A stretch of DNA of 64,000 nt from Silurus meridionalis. Taxonomy: Eukaryota > Chordata > Actinopteri > Siluriformes > Siluridae. This document shows, piece by piece, positions 1-11,800 of this stretch (positions within the stretch are counted from its first letter, which is position 1; each line of letters starts with the position of its first letter). The translations under genes and the position numbers were made by a program. Location: the NCBI RefSeq assembly GCF_014805685.1, contig NC_060896.1, forward strand, positions 13,472,889 through 13,536,888, read 5' to 3'. Below the pieces are notes generated by a model that did not search any database, was not told the DNA's origin, and saw only the letters and a list, made by a program, of their open reading frames with translations.

Positions 1-265
1 AATCACACCTGATTTTTTGTTGTTTTTATTCTTTTACAGTCATGTAGAAATAAAATGCACATATTCCAAATATTAGGACAGCAGTGGTCTTCTGCCATAG
101 TTAATTAAGAATTGTCAGCATTATAAATAATGCAGTCAAATTGACTGTTTAACAAAATGCAATGTTTTTGGACGTGAAAGTTCCTAATATAATAATGGTG
201 ATAATGGTTATGACAATTATAATTATTGTTGTTATTATTAGTAGTAGTAGTAGTAGTAGATAAAA
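1..265. other. AT-rich flank, no gene seen
   Basis: AT-rich sequence with no coding signal. A short (AGT)n run at about 239-258 faces the (TAC)n array that begins just downstream, giving a small potential hairpin. Nothing else is recognisable. Confidence 0.5.
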
Positions 266-510
266 AAAACACTACCCCTGCTACTACTGCTTGAAACAGA
301 AGAAGAAAAATAACAAAAACGAGAAACGCTACCACCACTACAACTATTACTACTTCTATTACTTTTACTACACCACTATTACTACTACCATTACCACAAC
401 TATTACTACTACTATTACTACAACTACTACCATTACTACAACTATTACTACTTCTACACCACTATTACTACAACTATTACTACTTCCATTATTTTTACTA
501 CACCACTATT
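266..510. repeat. Degenerate (TAC/ACT)n trinucleotide array, upstream block
   Basis: The sequence is built almost entirely from ACT, TAC, ACA and ATT units. Open frames here are low-complexity Thr/Tyr/Leu artefacts. The same repeat resumes directly after the LINE tail at about 2466, so the LINE appears to have inserted into, or been flanked by expansion of, one array. Confidence 0.85.
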
Positions 511-2468
511 AGAACAATATCTTTGAAGAATTTCAGTCAGGTTTTAGGCCCCATCATAGCACAGAAACTGCTCTAGTTAAAATAACTAATGACCTGTTTT
601 TAGCTTCAGACCAAGGCTTCATCTCGCTGTTGGTTTTACTAGATCTTAGTGCTGCATTCGACACTATAGACCATGATCTCCTCCTAGATCGCTTACAAAA
701 TTACATCGGCATTCAGGGACAGGCATTAAGCTGGTTTAAATCCTACCTGTCCGATCGTTACCATTTCGTAGATTTGAATGGAGAGCTATCCAGGCTAATG
801 CAAGTAAATTATGGCGTGCCGCAAGGTTCAGTTCTAGGACCCCTGCTCTTCACAATATACATGCTTCCGTTAGGAAATATTATTAGAAGGCATGGAATTA
901 GCTTCCATTGTTATGCTGATGATACTCAGCTATATATTTCATCTAAACCAGGCGATACAGCTCAATTAACCCGGATGACTGAGTGTGTTAAGGAACTAAG
1001 AGATTGGATGACCCATAACTTTCTACTTTTAAATTCTGATAAGACTGAGATTTTGCTCATCGGCCCAAAACTGGTATACAGACGCTCCAGCATCTCAACC
1101 TGCATTTAGACGGATGTTCTGTAACCACTAGTTCAACGGTAAAAGACCTGGGTGTTATTTTAGACAGCGACTTGTCTTTCAAAAATCACATCAATCAGGT
1201 TACAAAACAGCCTTCTTTCACCTTAGAAATATTTCTAAGCTAAGAAATATGTTGTCTATATCCGATGCAGAGAAGCTCGTCCATGCTTATGACCTCCAGA
1301 ATAGACTACTGTAATGCGTTACTAGGTGGATGTCCTGCTTCATTAATAAACAAGCTTCAGTTAGTCCAGAATGCAGCAGCCAGAGTTCTTACAAGGTCAA
1401 AAAATATGATCACATAACCCCGATCTTATCGTCCCTACATTGGCTTCCTGTTAAGTTTCGAATAGACTACAACTATTACTTCTCACTTATAAAGCACTAA
1501 ATGGTTTGGCTCCGTGTATCTATCCAGTCTTTTAACACGCTACAATCCGCCACGCTCCTGAGATCTCAAAACTCTGGGCTTCTAGTAGTTCCTAGAATAG
1601 CAAAGTCCACTAAAGGTGGTAGAGCATTTTCACATTTAGCTCCTAAACTCTGGAATAGTCTTCCTGACGGTGTTCGGGCTCAGACACACTCACCCAATTT
1701 AAGTGTAGATTAAAACGTATCTTTTAGCAAAGCCTACACATAACACACATCACATCATAACCTTGTGCTCCAGAACATCTGATCACATGCACATTATCAA
1801 CTTGTGCTGTTAATATCATGAACAGCAGCTACGCTAATTCCTCTCCACTGCTTCTCTTTCTCTCCCCATCCCGAGGCATCCTGAGGTTGCTCCAGCTCCA
1901 GTCACCTCCCACCTCGTGATGATTACGGACCTTTAAAGAAGTAGATGCCGAACTCACAAACATCCTGAACCATCTAGAGACGTACCAGTGCCATTTGGAT
2001 CCCGCTACATGTGTGGAGTTTTGACATTGGACCTCCTGGAGTGTTTAAAGGCTCTGGCATGGAGAAGCTGATGCTGGATCTGTGGTGATCACAAATGCTG
2101 AGCTTATAAAACTCGGAGCTACTAACCATATAGACTGTTTAAGACTGCAGAAAGAACATTACTTATAATCTTATACTCCAGTAATCATGTTAGTTCTCAC
2201 TCTCCAGTGTTCTGTATTGTTGAAAGATTTATGATCAAACTCTTGATGTCACCCAGATGAGGATGGGTTCCCTTTGAGTCTGGTTCCTCTCAAGGTTTCT
2301 TCCTCATAACATCTAAGGAGTTTTTCCTTGCCACAGTCGCCACGGCTTGCTCATCAGGGACAAATGCACACCATTCACCATCACTGTTGATTTGTGTAAA
2401 GCTGCTTTGAGACAATGTCTGTTGTGAAAAGCGCTATACAAATAAACTTGACTTGACTTGACTTGACT
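511..2468 (+). mobile_element. 5'-truncated L2-type LINE, copy A (inactive)
   Basis: Translation from about 515 shows the reverse transcriptase core of a non-LTR retrotransposon: a QSGFR..HSTETAL block, a D-x-AFDTIDH block, PQGSVLGP and the catalytic YADD at 912-923. The frame breaks near 1070-1110 and again further on; the C-terminal part reappears in another frame at 1501-1713 (a GGRAFSHLAPKLWNSLP-like block). The endonuclease is missing. The 3' UTR ends in a conserved stretch (AAAGCTGCTTTGAGACAATG, then GCGCTATACAAATAAA) followed by (TTGAC)n, the usual tail form of fish L2 elements. The assignment to the L2/CR1 group is from motif and tail memory, and the exact family is not known. Truncation and frameshifts make it inactive. 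Confidence 0.85.
630..1109 (+). pseudogene. Reverse transcriptase fragment of the L2-type LINE
   Basis: About 160 residues of reverse transcriptase palm and fingers remain in one frame. Visible are the first catalytic Asp region ([16 protein letters not shown]), the [11 protein letters not shown] motif, and YADDTQLY with the Asp pair of the active site. The open frame continues upstream to about 515 without a Met, so the listed start is not a true start. It ends by frameshift, not at a natural terminus. It is a retroelement relic, not a host gene. Confidence 0.85.
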
Positions 2469-3126
2469 ATTACTACTACTATTACTACTACTACAACTAT
2501 TACTACTTCTACACCACTATTACTACTACTACTACTACTATTACTACAACTATTACAACTTCTATTACTTCTACTACACCACTATTACTACTACTATTAC
2601 TACAACTATTACTACTTCCATTTCTTTTACTACACCACTATTACTACTACTACACCACTACTACACTACTATTACTACTTCTATTACTTTTATTACACCA
2701 CTATTACTACTACAACTATTACTACTTCTATTACTACTACTACACCACTATTACTACTACTATTACTACTTCTACTACACCACTATTTCTACAACTATTA
2801 CTACTTCTGTTAATATTATTGTATTGCTACTTTCCTGCTACTACTACTACTACTACTAACAATAATAATAAGAAGAAATAATAAGAAAACAAAACTTACA
2901 TATGCAAACAATGTGCCTAACTTTTGAGATGGTATAATAAATCGACACTGAATGAATCTGTAATATTTTCCTTAATATTTAATGGGGGTTCTGAGTGTAA
3001 GAGTGTAAGGTGTTAAGAGCGGACTCGAATCTATCTCTACATGTATATGTCGGATTTATGCAATACAGGACATGACTTTTTGAAAGAGCACATGATCACA
3101 CGACACGAGATATTTATACACATGGT

Positions 3127-3156
<30 letters not shown>
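1171..3156 (+). repeat. Tandem segmental duplication, copy A
   Basis: From CTTGTCTTTCAAAAATCAC at 1171 onward the sequence repeats almost base for base from 3157 (offset 1986, becoming 1987 after small indels). The unit holds the 3' part of the L2 LINE, the (ACT)n array, about 260 bp of ordinary sequence (2865-3126) and a (TG)n run at 3127-3155. The only differences I noted are a 1-bp change near 1893, a 2-bp change near 2270 and trinucleotide-unit changes. Confidence 0.93.
2466..2860. repeat. (TAC/ACT)n trinucleotide array, copy A
   Basis: Imperfect ACT/TAC/ACC array directly after the (TTGAC)n LINE tail. It is nearly identical to the array at 4453-4850, from which it differs mainly in repeat-unit number. 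Confidence 0.85.
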
Positions 3157-3159
<3 letters not shown>

Positions 3160-4454
3160 GTCTTTCAAAAATCACATCAATCAGGTTACAAAACAGCCTT
3201 CTTTCACCTTAGAAATATTTCTAAGCTAAGAAATATGTTGTCTATATCCGATGCAGAGAAGCTCGTCCATGCTTATGACCTCCAGAATAGACTACTGTAA
3301 TGCGTTACTAGGTGGATGTCCTGCTTCATTAATAAACAAGCTTCAGTTAGTCCAGAATGCAGCAGCCAGAGTTCTTACAAGGTCAAAAAATATGATCACA
3401 TAACCCCGATCTTATCGTCCCTACATTGGCTTCCTGTTAAGTTTCGAATAGACTACAACTATTACTTCTCACTTATAAAGCACTAAATGGTTTGGCTCCG
3501 TGTATCTATCCAGTCTTTTAACACGCTACAATCCGCCACGCTCCTGAGATCTCAAAACTCTGGGCTTCTAGTAGTTCCTAGAATAGCAAAGTCCACTAAA
3601 GGTGGTAGAGCATTTTCACATTTAGCTCCTAAACTCTGGAATAGTCTTCCTGACGGTGTTCGGGCTCAGACACACTCACCCAATTTAAGTGTAGATTAAA
3701 ACGTATCTTTTAGCAAAGCCTACACATAACACACATCACATCATAACCTTGTGCTCCAGAACATCTGATCACATGCACATTATCAACTTGTGCTGTTAAT
3801 ATCATGAACAGCAGCTACGCTAATTCCTCTCCACTGCTTCTCTTTCTCTCCCCATCCCGAGGCATCCTGAGGTTGCTCCAGCTCAGTCACCTCCCACCTC
3901 GTGATGATTACGGACCTTTAAAGAAGTAGATGCCGAACTCACAAACATCCTGAACCATCTAGAGACGTACCAGTGCCATTTGGATCCCGCTACATGTGTG
4001 GAGTTTTGACATTGGACCTCCTGGAGTGTTTAAAGGCTCTGGCATGGAGAAGCTGATGCTGGATCTGTGGTGATCACAAATGCTGAGCTTATAAAACTCG
4101 GAGCTACTAACCATATAGACTGTTTAAGACTGCAGAAAGAACATTACTTATAATCTTATACTCCAGTAATCATGTTAGTTCTCACTCTCCAGTGTTCTGT
4201 ATTGTTGAAAGATTTATGATCAAACTCTTGATGTCACCCAGATGAGGATGGGTTCCCCTTTTGAGTCTGGTTCCTCTCAAGGTTTCTTCCTCATAACATC
4301 TAAGGAGTTTTTCCTTGCCACAGTCGCCACGGCTTGCTCATCAGGGACAAATGCACACCATTCACCATCACTGTTGATTTGTGTAAAGCTGCTTTGAGAC
4401 AATGTCTGTTGTGAAAAGCGCTATACAAATAAACTTGACTTGACTTGACTTGAC
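3157..4454 (+). mobile_element. 3' part of the L2-type LINE, copy B
   Basis: Duplicate of 1171-2468, including the frameshifted C-terminal fragment (3487-3699), the 3' UTR and the (TTGAC)n tail. It arose by segmental duplication, not by a second insertion, because its 5' edge coincides with the duplication breakpoint. Confidence 0.88.
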
Positions 4455-4850
4455 TATTACTACTATTACTACTACTACAACTATTACTACTTCTACACCA
4501 CTATTACTACTACTACTACTACTATTACTACAACTATTACAACTTCTATTACTTCTACTACACCACTATTACTACTACTATTACTACAACTATTACTACT
4601 TCCATTTCTTTTACTACACCACTATTACTACTACTACACCACTACTACACTACTATTACTACTTCTATTACTTTTATTACACCACTATTACTACTACAAC
4701 TATTACTACTTCTATTACTACTACTACACCACTATTACTACTACTATTACTACTTCTACTACACCACTATTTCTACAACTATTACTACTTCTGTTAATAT
4801 TATTGTATTGCTACTTTCCTGCTACTACTACTACTACTACTACTAACAAT
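4453..4850. repeat. (TAC/ACT)n trinucleotide array, copy B
   Basis: Duplicate of the array at 2466-2860, with small differences in unit number at both ends. Confidence 0.85.
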
Positions 4851-5112
4851 AATAATAAGAAGAAATAATAAGAAAACAAAACTTACATATGCAAACAATG
4901 TGCCTAACTTTTGAGATGGTATAATAAATCGACACTGAATGAATCTGTAATATTTTCCTTAATATTTAATGGGGGTTCTGAGTGTAAGAGTGTAAGGTGT
5001 TAAGAGCGGACTCGAATCTATCTCTACATGTATATGTCGGATTTATGCAATACAGGACATGACTTTTTGAAAGAGCACATGATCACACGACACGAGATAT
5101 TTATACACATGG

Positions 5113-5113
<1 letters not shown>

Positions 5114-5161
<48 letters not shown>
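5114..5161. repeat. (TG)n microsatellite bordering the uaca promoter
   Basis: Uninterrupted TG repeat of about 24 units; the equivalent tract in copy A (3127-3155) has about 14. It lies about 0.2 kb upstream of the uaca start codon. Z-DNA-forming potential is general knowledge of such repeats; no effect on transcription is shown here. Confidence 0.95.
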
Positions 5162-5162
<1 letters not shown>

Positions 5163-5367
5163 AAAGTGAAAGGAACATCGTGTGAATTTTGACCAGACTG
5201 CGACCTTCGCATTGGGACTTTAACCCGCACAGTGGGTTTGTGTACACGGCGGTGTGAATCTCAGTGGCTGCGCTGCAGGAAAAAAGCGCTGCTCTGAACT
5301 TCTGCTGTAAAAACCGAACAAGTGTAGCGACTTTCATCGGGCTTGTGAAAGCTCCTGATCTCTAATC
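5162..5367 (+). promoter_or_regulatory. Probable uaca 5' UTR and proximal promoter
   Basis: About 200 bp of unique sequence, locally richer in CpG than its surroundings, lies between the TG tract and the ATG. No TATA box is evident. The ATG at 5368 has A at -3, a favourable Kozak context. The transcription start cannot be placed by eye, and an additional upstream non-coding exon is possible. Confidence 0.4.
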
Positions 5368-5415
5368 ATGAAAAGTCTAAAACAGAGGCTGAAGAAACAC
5401 GAGGCGTCGAGCAGC
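5368..5415 (+). CDS. uaca: uaca coding exon 1
   Basis: Encodes 16 residues, MKSLKQRLKKHEASSS, matching the basic start shared by UACA, RAI14 and ANKRD24. The donor GTGAGT follows at 5416. It ends in phase 0. Confidence 0.9.
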
Positions 5416-5795
5416 GTGAGTGGAAACTGATCTTGTTCATTTACATCAGTCTTGTTAGCTTCTTCTTATTATTATCATTTTTATTTGTTTAGTGCAGTTT
5501 AGGAACTCGCCCTGGCTACTTGTTAGCCTCCCGAGGTGGGGCTTTAGTACTTAAACGAAGGGTGTGTGTTCCTAAAAAAAAAAGGGAATTATTATAAATG
5601 AAACCTCATTGTTTATAGCTTTTGCTTTCTTTAGAAACGTTTCTATTTTATTTGTCTTTAGAAACAATTCCGAAGAAATCTCTAAACAGCATGAAGCTGT
5701 AGGCTTTGTGGTAATTGTTGCTGTCAAACTGCTGTCAGATTCGCACCAACCATAAGAACCTCAGGAATATCACGCTGTCATGATTATTCGTTTAC

Positions 5796-5869
<74 letters not shown>

Positions 5870-8800
5870 CAAAAGAGGTGTAAAACAGAAATAGTTCCTC
5901 TATATGGATTCAGAGCAGCAGTGAGTAAAATGTGCAGTGCCTGAAGGTAATATCACTTCATTGTCTTTAAACATTCCACAAGTGCTTGTCCTCTGCTATT
6001 CTGCTAGGCTGATATTATTCTTGGCATTAAGAGGTAAAATCCCTAAAGAATGCCACAACCGTTTAGAGTTTCTAGGCATGGGAAGTGGTAGTTCAGTGGT
6101 TAAGATGTTCTACTTCTGCTCAGAATGGTTCACATCCCAGCACCACCAGGCTGCCACTGCTGGGCCCTTAAGAAAGGCCCTTAACTTGTTTAGATTAATG
6201 TAGATGTATGAAGACCGTGACTTAAATCCTGACTGCTGATGATTCTTGAACATGCGGTCATGTATTCAGTATTTAGGAAGTGTCATTGCCGTTGTTGTCA
6301 TTGCCTTTGTATCACGCTCTAATGTTTACCTGACATCACAGACTACAAACTGGAACAAGTATGACGAGCGTCTCATTAAAGCAGTGGAGAGCGACGATGT
6401 GGACAAGATCACCAGCGCACTCAAGAAAGGAGCAGTCGCCACCAAACTGGATGCTGATGGCCGCTCTTCGTGAGTGTCACCTTTAAATATGCTCCCAAAG
6501 AAAAGACATGGTGTCATTCAGAAATGTCTTCATTTGAAATGAATGAATGAAAGAAACAATACTTGAACGTGTGAACAACTAACTTGATTGTGCAGAGCAA
6601 TTTTTTGGGGAGGACAAATGTTTACATAAAGGTGCAAGCACATGTACTGTTTGCATTCGGGTATGTTGTTATAAGTTTCACTCTTGTTGTAAACGTCTTG
6701 GCACCAGCATCTGCTTTCTACTACAACTTCACAGATAGATTCTAAGACAGAGGTTAAATGAGCATATAAAGATCTGACTTTGATTTATCCACTGCCATGC
6801 TAAGTGCCTGATAACTTTGATGTCACTAGTTATATCTTCCTTTGCAACAGTAAATTTGACATGTGTTTTCATGTTTTTTTGTATATTTTTTTTATGTTTT
6901 TTTTTTACATTTGAAGCACTATACAATGATTAGCTTTTTATTTAAATCGTGTAAGTGTCTGTCATAATTAGTTATCCAAGGTAGATGATGTTGCGACCCT
7001 CCTAGAACTTTTTTGCCACATAGGTTTGGGGGCTGTTAGATCCATTACACGTAGTAATTGAGGTTTTGTGGAGAAGGTTATTGTTTGGGCTTGCCACCAT
7101 TCCACATTTTTGCAATGCATTTTTTATAAGTTTTAAATAGAGAACAGGGGGGTAATTGGTTACAGTTCGTGTCTAGCTGATATGATACACAGCACGACAG
7201 CGAAATCATTATTACAAATGTGCTGAGGCTTTCAACATGACTTTTAAAGAATTAGCTTTACAGACAGGTGGAACATTACAGGACAATCTGGAAGCTCTGT
7301 TTTGCTGTAGGGGGAATTTGTGATTTATTTGGCATGGTTTGGGTTCATTTGTGCCCTTAGAAGAAAGGTCACTACAAATTAGTACAGAGTTATTCTGATG
7401 AATAATTGTTATTCTTTCCAGCACTATCCACAGGGCATGAGTGCTTCCAAAATCAAATAATATAAATCACATACTATGGCCTTTTAATTTAACAGATCTA
7501 AACCCAGCTGAACGATTGCAGGAGATTTGGGAATAATGTGCTGTCAGACAGTGCTGTCCACCTCCATTATCAAAAGTGAGAGAATATATTTAGTTTTTTT
7601 TTTCTGGTGTACTTCTAGACACCTGCTGAGATCACTGAAACTATGATGGCTTGTGGTGGTGGCCTTTTAAAACTGAACACTGTAATGTTAGAATATAACA
7701 TAATATAATTCCTTACCTTCTTTAATAGATATTGTTGAAAAATAAGGTCAGTTGTAACAGATAGCTGACGCATGTGCTACTTTCCCTATTTAGGATTTAG
7801 CATTGGCTCCAGTGTTGAATCATCAACTAAGACTGTTTTCAAGGAAGCTGGCCTGTAGCTGAAATCAAAATTTTTTTTAAAAATCCATTAGGTCAATAGG
7901 TTTAAAGCAAAACACAAAACAAAACAATGGTTTTGACACCATATTTGTTTTTTATTACAACATGCATGCCTGCGTGTGGAAAAAAATTATAATAATAACC
8001 GATAATAACATGGGCAGCATAGTGCTACAGCGGGTGTGGTTGGTGGTAGGTGGATTGTCTTGTCTGAAATTGGTCTTAGGTGTGTGTATGGTGTTTTTCT
8101 GCATTATGGCCAGTGTTCCCAGGATAGGGTCGCTATCGAGTGCAGTCCTGACCATATCAAGGTTGTACATAAGGCTGAAGACAAAGCAGAACACAAAGCT
8201 GAAAATGAATTAATGAACGATAATAACGTTTTCTCTACCACTCCCTCCACCTCTTTGCTCTCATCAAATGAAAGTGCTGAGCTAGCTCAAGTTTGTTTGG
8301 AGTTTTCGATAGGGGTGAATAACGATGCTTTTATTTACTCACATCCTGTTCATGCTGACATCTTATCTTATCTTATCACACGAGCAAAGTGTGTTACGAT
8401 TAAGTATCACACTGTCTTTAACATGCTTTAAATGTAGGATTTGTCTTTTTCTCACTTTGTGCTTCACATGTTCACCTTTGAAACTTTCTAAAAAGTATTC
8501 CTTTCACTCAGTGAGGAATATAAGCTGTGAAACATAAGAATTCTTGTTTCTTCCCTGTAGGCTTCACCTAGCAGCATGCAACGGGCTTATAAATAGTCTA
8601 AATGTTTTCCTTACCCACGGTGTCAACCTACGCACAGCAGATGCCGCTGGTAAGAGTCATTCTCCACTCTTAATGAACCATTGTACTCGATACACTGTTG
8701 CACTGATTGTGCGACTGCAGTAATGCAACAGAGCATGTGTAAAACATGTCTGAAACAGCTTCTAATTCCGCAGGTAAAACCGCACTGCATCTTTCTTCAA

Positions 8801-11800
8801 GAGGTGGCTATTCTGCCTGTGTGCAGCGACTGTTGCAGGTACAGCGAGTTTTGCTTTCCCTCACTAACAACTGCAGGAAGAAAGGTCTGACAATATGACA
8901 GGTTATGGTTGTGCCATGTTTGCTGTAAACCAGCCCTACCATAAATGATTGTTCAAAAGCCTGTTAAACAAGATCAAGTGACATGTTTTTGTGTTCTTCA
9001 TTGCTGCATGTAGTCTTTGTGCTTTGCTCCTTTTGTTCTCACATAAAACACTTGAGCTGAGGCAAGGAGAGAGCAGGTTTTCATACCATAGCAACATTGC
9101 CTCCTTAGTGTACAGTAAACATTAAGAAATCATAAAAGATCTACCCCAGGTTAAGGAAGACAGTGTTGTCACTCTTTCCTGAATGGAAAAAAAAATGTGG
9201 CATGACAGAATGTATTGTATTGCAAAAGCAGAATAAATTATTGTTCATTTATAATCATTGTTGGTGTCCTTATATAAATAAATAATAGTTTTTAATGGTT
9301 TATATCTGTGGTGTAAGTGAATGAAAATGAATATGTGTGTAATCAGTAGCGATTGAACTATTCAAGAATTATTCATTGTTTGGTTTGCAGTGTAAAAGTC
9401 CCGTTGAAAGCACAGATCTGCAAGGGAGGACATCGTTACACGAAGCATGTGAGCAAAACATCTAACATCTCTAAGATGCCTTTGTGACAGACTCTACCTT
9501 TGATTACTGTGTTCTCCAACATTATTTCTCTGGAAAACCGGGACAGAGTACTAAAGCCTGGAAGTTCTCCAATGAAGAATAATGCACATTAGCTCAACAG
9601 CATTGGACAGTAGGACCCACTTTTCCCTCAGAACATTCTCTCAGTGAGCAATGAGGCCACTCGTATTAAATGTATTAAATTCATTTTCATGTTCATTAAA
9701 AACTGGCCTACAAAAGAATGCGCATGTTAACCAACAATATACAGATAAGCTGCAAGTTCAGATGAAGCCTGTTTGAAATGGCCAGAGGCCCAGTGTGTGT
9801 GAAGAAAACGTTCCCCGCAACGTTATGCCAAAAGCCTGAACTTTTGACATACAAGGCCGATTGTGTCCATGAATTCATGCTGTTGATGCCAAATTCTTCC
9901 CCTGCCATGTGAGGACACCCCCCAATTAGGAATGTACTATATTGTGAACTACAGGTCACACCATTAATTAAAGGTTAATCAGACCATGCAATATTTTCTA
10001 TCTGTCCAGTTTTAGTGAGTCTGTGCCAACTCATTCTCCAGATATATTCTCTCAAGAATATACTTGGCTGTTAGAAGTGGAATTCACTGTGATTGTCCTT
10101 TGTTGTAGCCCATCGGCTTTTAAATGGTTGTGCGCTCTGAGATTCTGAGACTTTTCTGCTCATCGGATTTGTAAAATTGTATTTTATTACACTTTGAACT
10201 CGCCTGGCTACTTTCTTCTGACCTCTTATCAACAAACGGTTTGTTTTTCAAGCCAGTCTATCCAGTTGACTGCTCCATTTTCACTAAGAATTTATGCTTT
10301 GTTCTGCAGCCACATGACTGGCTTGATCGGGTTGTTGCATGAATACAGTAAACAGTGATACAGTGGCTGGTGTGTGTTTTAAACATTTTATTTCAGCGTA
10401 CCATATACACTGAGTTGTCTGCATGTTTATTGGCAAACCAGGTAATTTGTTTATTACAGCTGGTGTTTTCAGGGAGTCACAGAAGTGAGTATTGAAGTGT
10501 AGAAGTGTATTGAGAACTGCTGATCATTTTTCAAATAGCACAGTGTCACATTGATTGCTGCTAAAAAAAAATGATGAATAGGGAAGTGAAGGTGAGCACC
10601 ATGCTGACGTGTTCCTCGTGATTTATAGATTTAATTTAGTGTAGTACATTAGCAGCTAAAGCATATACAGTGGACTTATGGATGGTGCCACATATATTCT
10701 CTAATAGGGGACACTGAGGGAGGAAATGAATGATTGCTTGCTCCAAATCTACTAATTTCCAAATTGGCCAAGTTTCACAAAAAGGAATATTACAAGCACT
10801 TTGCAGACTAAATCAAACATTAAGGTCTGACTTGTCCGTGTATGATTATAAGCATTGCTGTTCAGTTAGAGTTCAAATGCTAAATACATCATTACATATG
10901 GCTTCTTTTTTAACTGAGCATCAACCCTGCAGAGAAAACGACGGCACTCAGTGAATGCAATAATAGCTGATGATGTTTCTCTGATATGCAAACAAATTGT
11001 TTATGATAACTAGTCATGATAGACATGTATTTACTGATAATACACTCAAGCTTGAAATGAGTGGAATGCTCATGATGTAATTTTATCGTGTTCATTCAGC
11101 TTATGGAGGTCACACTACAATAATCAAAATGCTGTGTGGCAGCGGTGCAGCTGTGAGTGCTGTTGATAAGGTAAGAAAAAAAATGGGTTTCTGTTTAGTT
11201 AAGCATTTTACTACCTATTTTCACTTAGAGAAGCAGTAATTACATCAGACACTGGCTATTTCCTTAGCAAGAAAAAACTCTTTATTGTCTTGTGTAGTCA
11301 TCTTCCTTGTCCTAGCAACTCTATGTATATACCTCATTTTTGCCACACCTTATTATTAAACACCTGTAGTTATATCCTTGAATCTGTTTACATTTGACCA
11401 TGTCCTTGTAACACATGATTATTTTTAATAAATCGAAGGGAGAAGGCATCCACTTCTGTGTACAGCAACTGCTGAATATGATAATCGCTATAAAAACAAA
11501 AATAAAGATGGTAATATTTATGCCCATCATTTGCGAGAGAAAGGATTTATGTTTTTTTTTTTTTACACCAGCCAGAAGTTTACACGGATGTAAAGCTGGT
11601 TTGTAAATGATCCTAGAATGTTGTATTTTCATCAGGATGGCCGTTCTCCCCTAATGATAGCAGCACTGATGGGTCACAGCCGGGCTTGCCAACAACTTTT
11701 AAATTGTGGGGCTTCTGTCAATCTTCAAGACAAGCAAAATAAGTATGCTTCATTTCTTCTGTAGTTATTTACATGGGTATATAATGGGCCTCGGAAAGAG

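Larger units (their letters stand above)
3157..5161 (+). repeat. Tandem segmental duplication, copy B
   Basis: This is the second copy of the 1.99-kb unit. It begins abruptly after (TG)n with the internal LINE sequence found at 1171 and ends in a longer (TG)n run at 5114-5161. The sequence after that run is unique and leads into uaca exon 1. The junction lies exactly at the TG tract, which suggests slippage or template switching at that tract. Confidence 0.93.

Noticed and set aside
2463..2813. Long Thr/Leu/Tyr-rich open frames in the 2.4-2.8 and 4.4-4.8 kb regions
   Set aside because: Translations of the trinucleotide array; no natural protein features.
3487..3699. 70-residue open frame identical to one at 1501-1713
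   Set aside because: Both are the frameshifted C-terminal fragment of the L2-type LINE, duplicated by the tandem duplication; not host genes.
8036..8431. 131-residue open frame in uaca intron 2
   Set aside because: It overlaps a degenerate interspersed repeat, has no similarity to known proteins and no splice link to the ankyrin exons.
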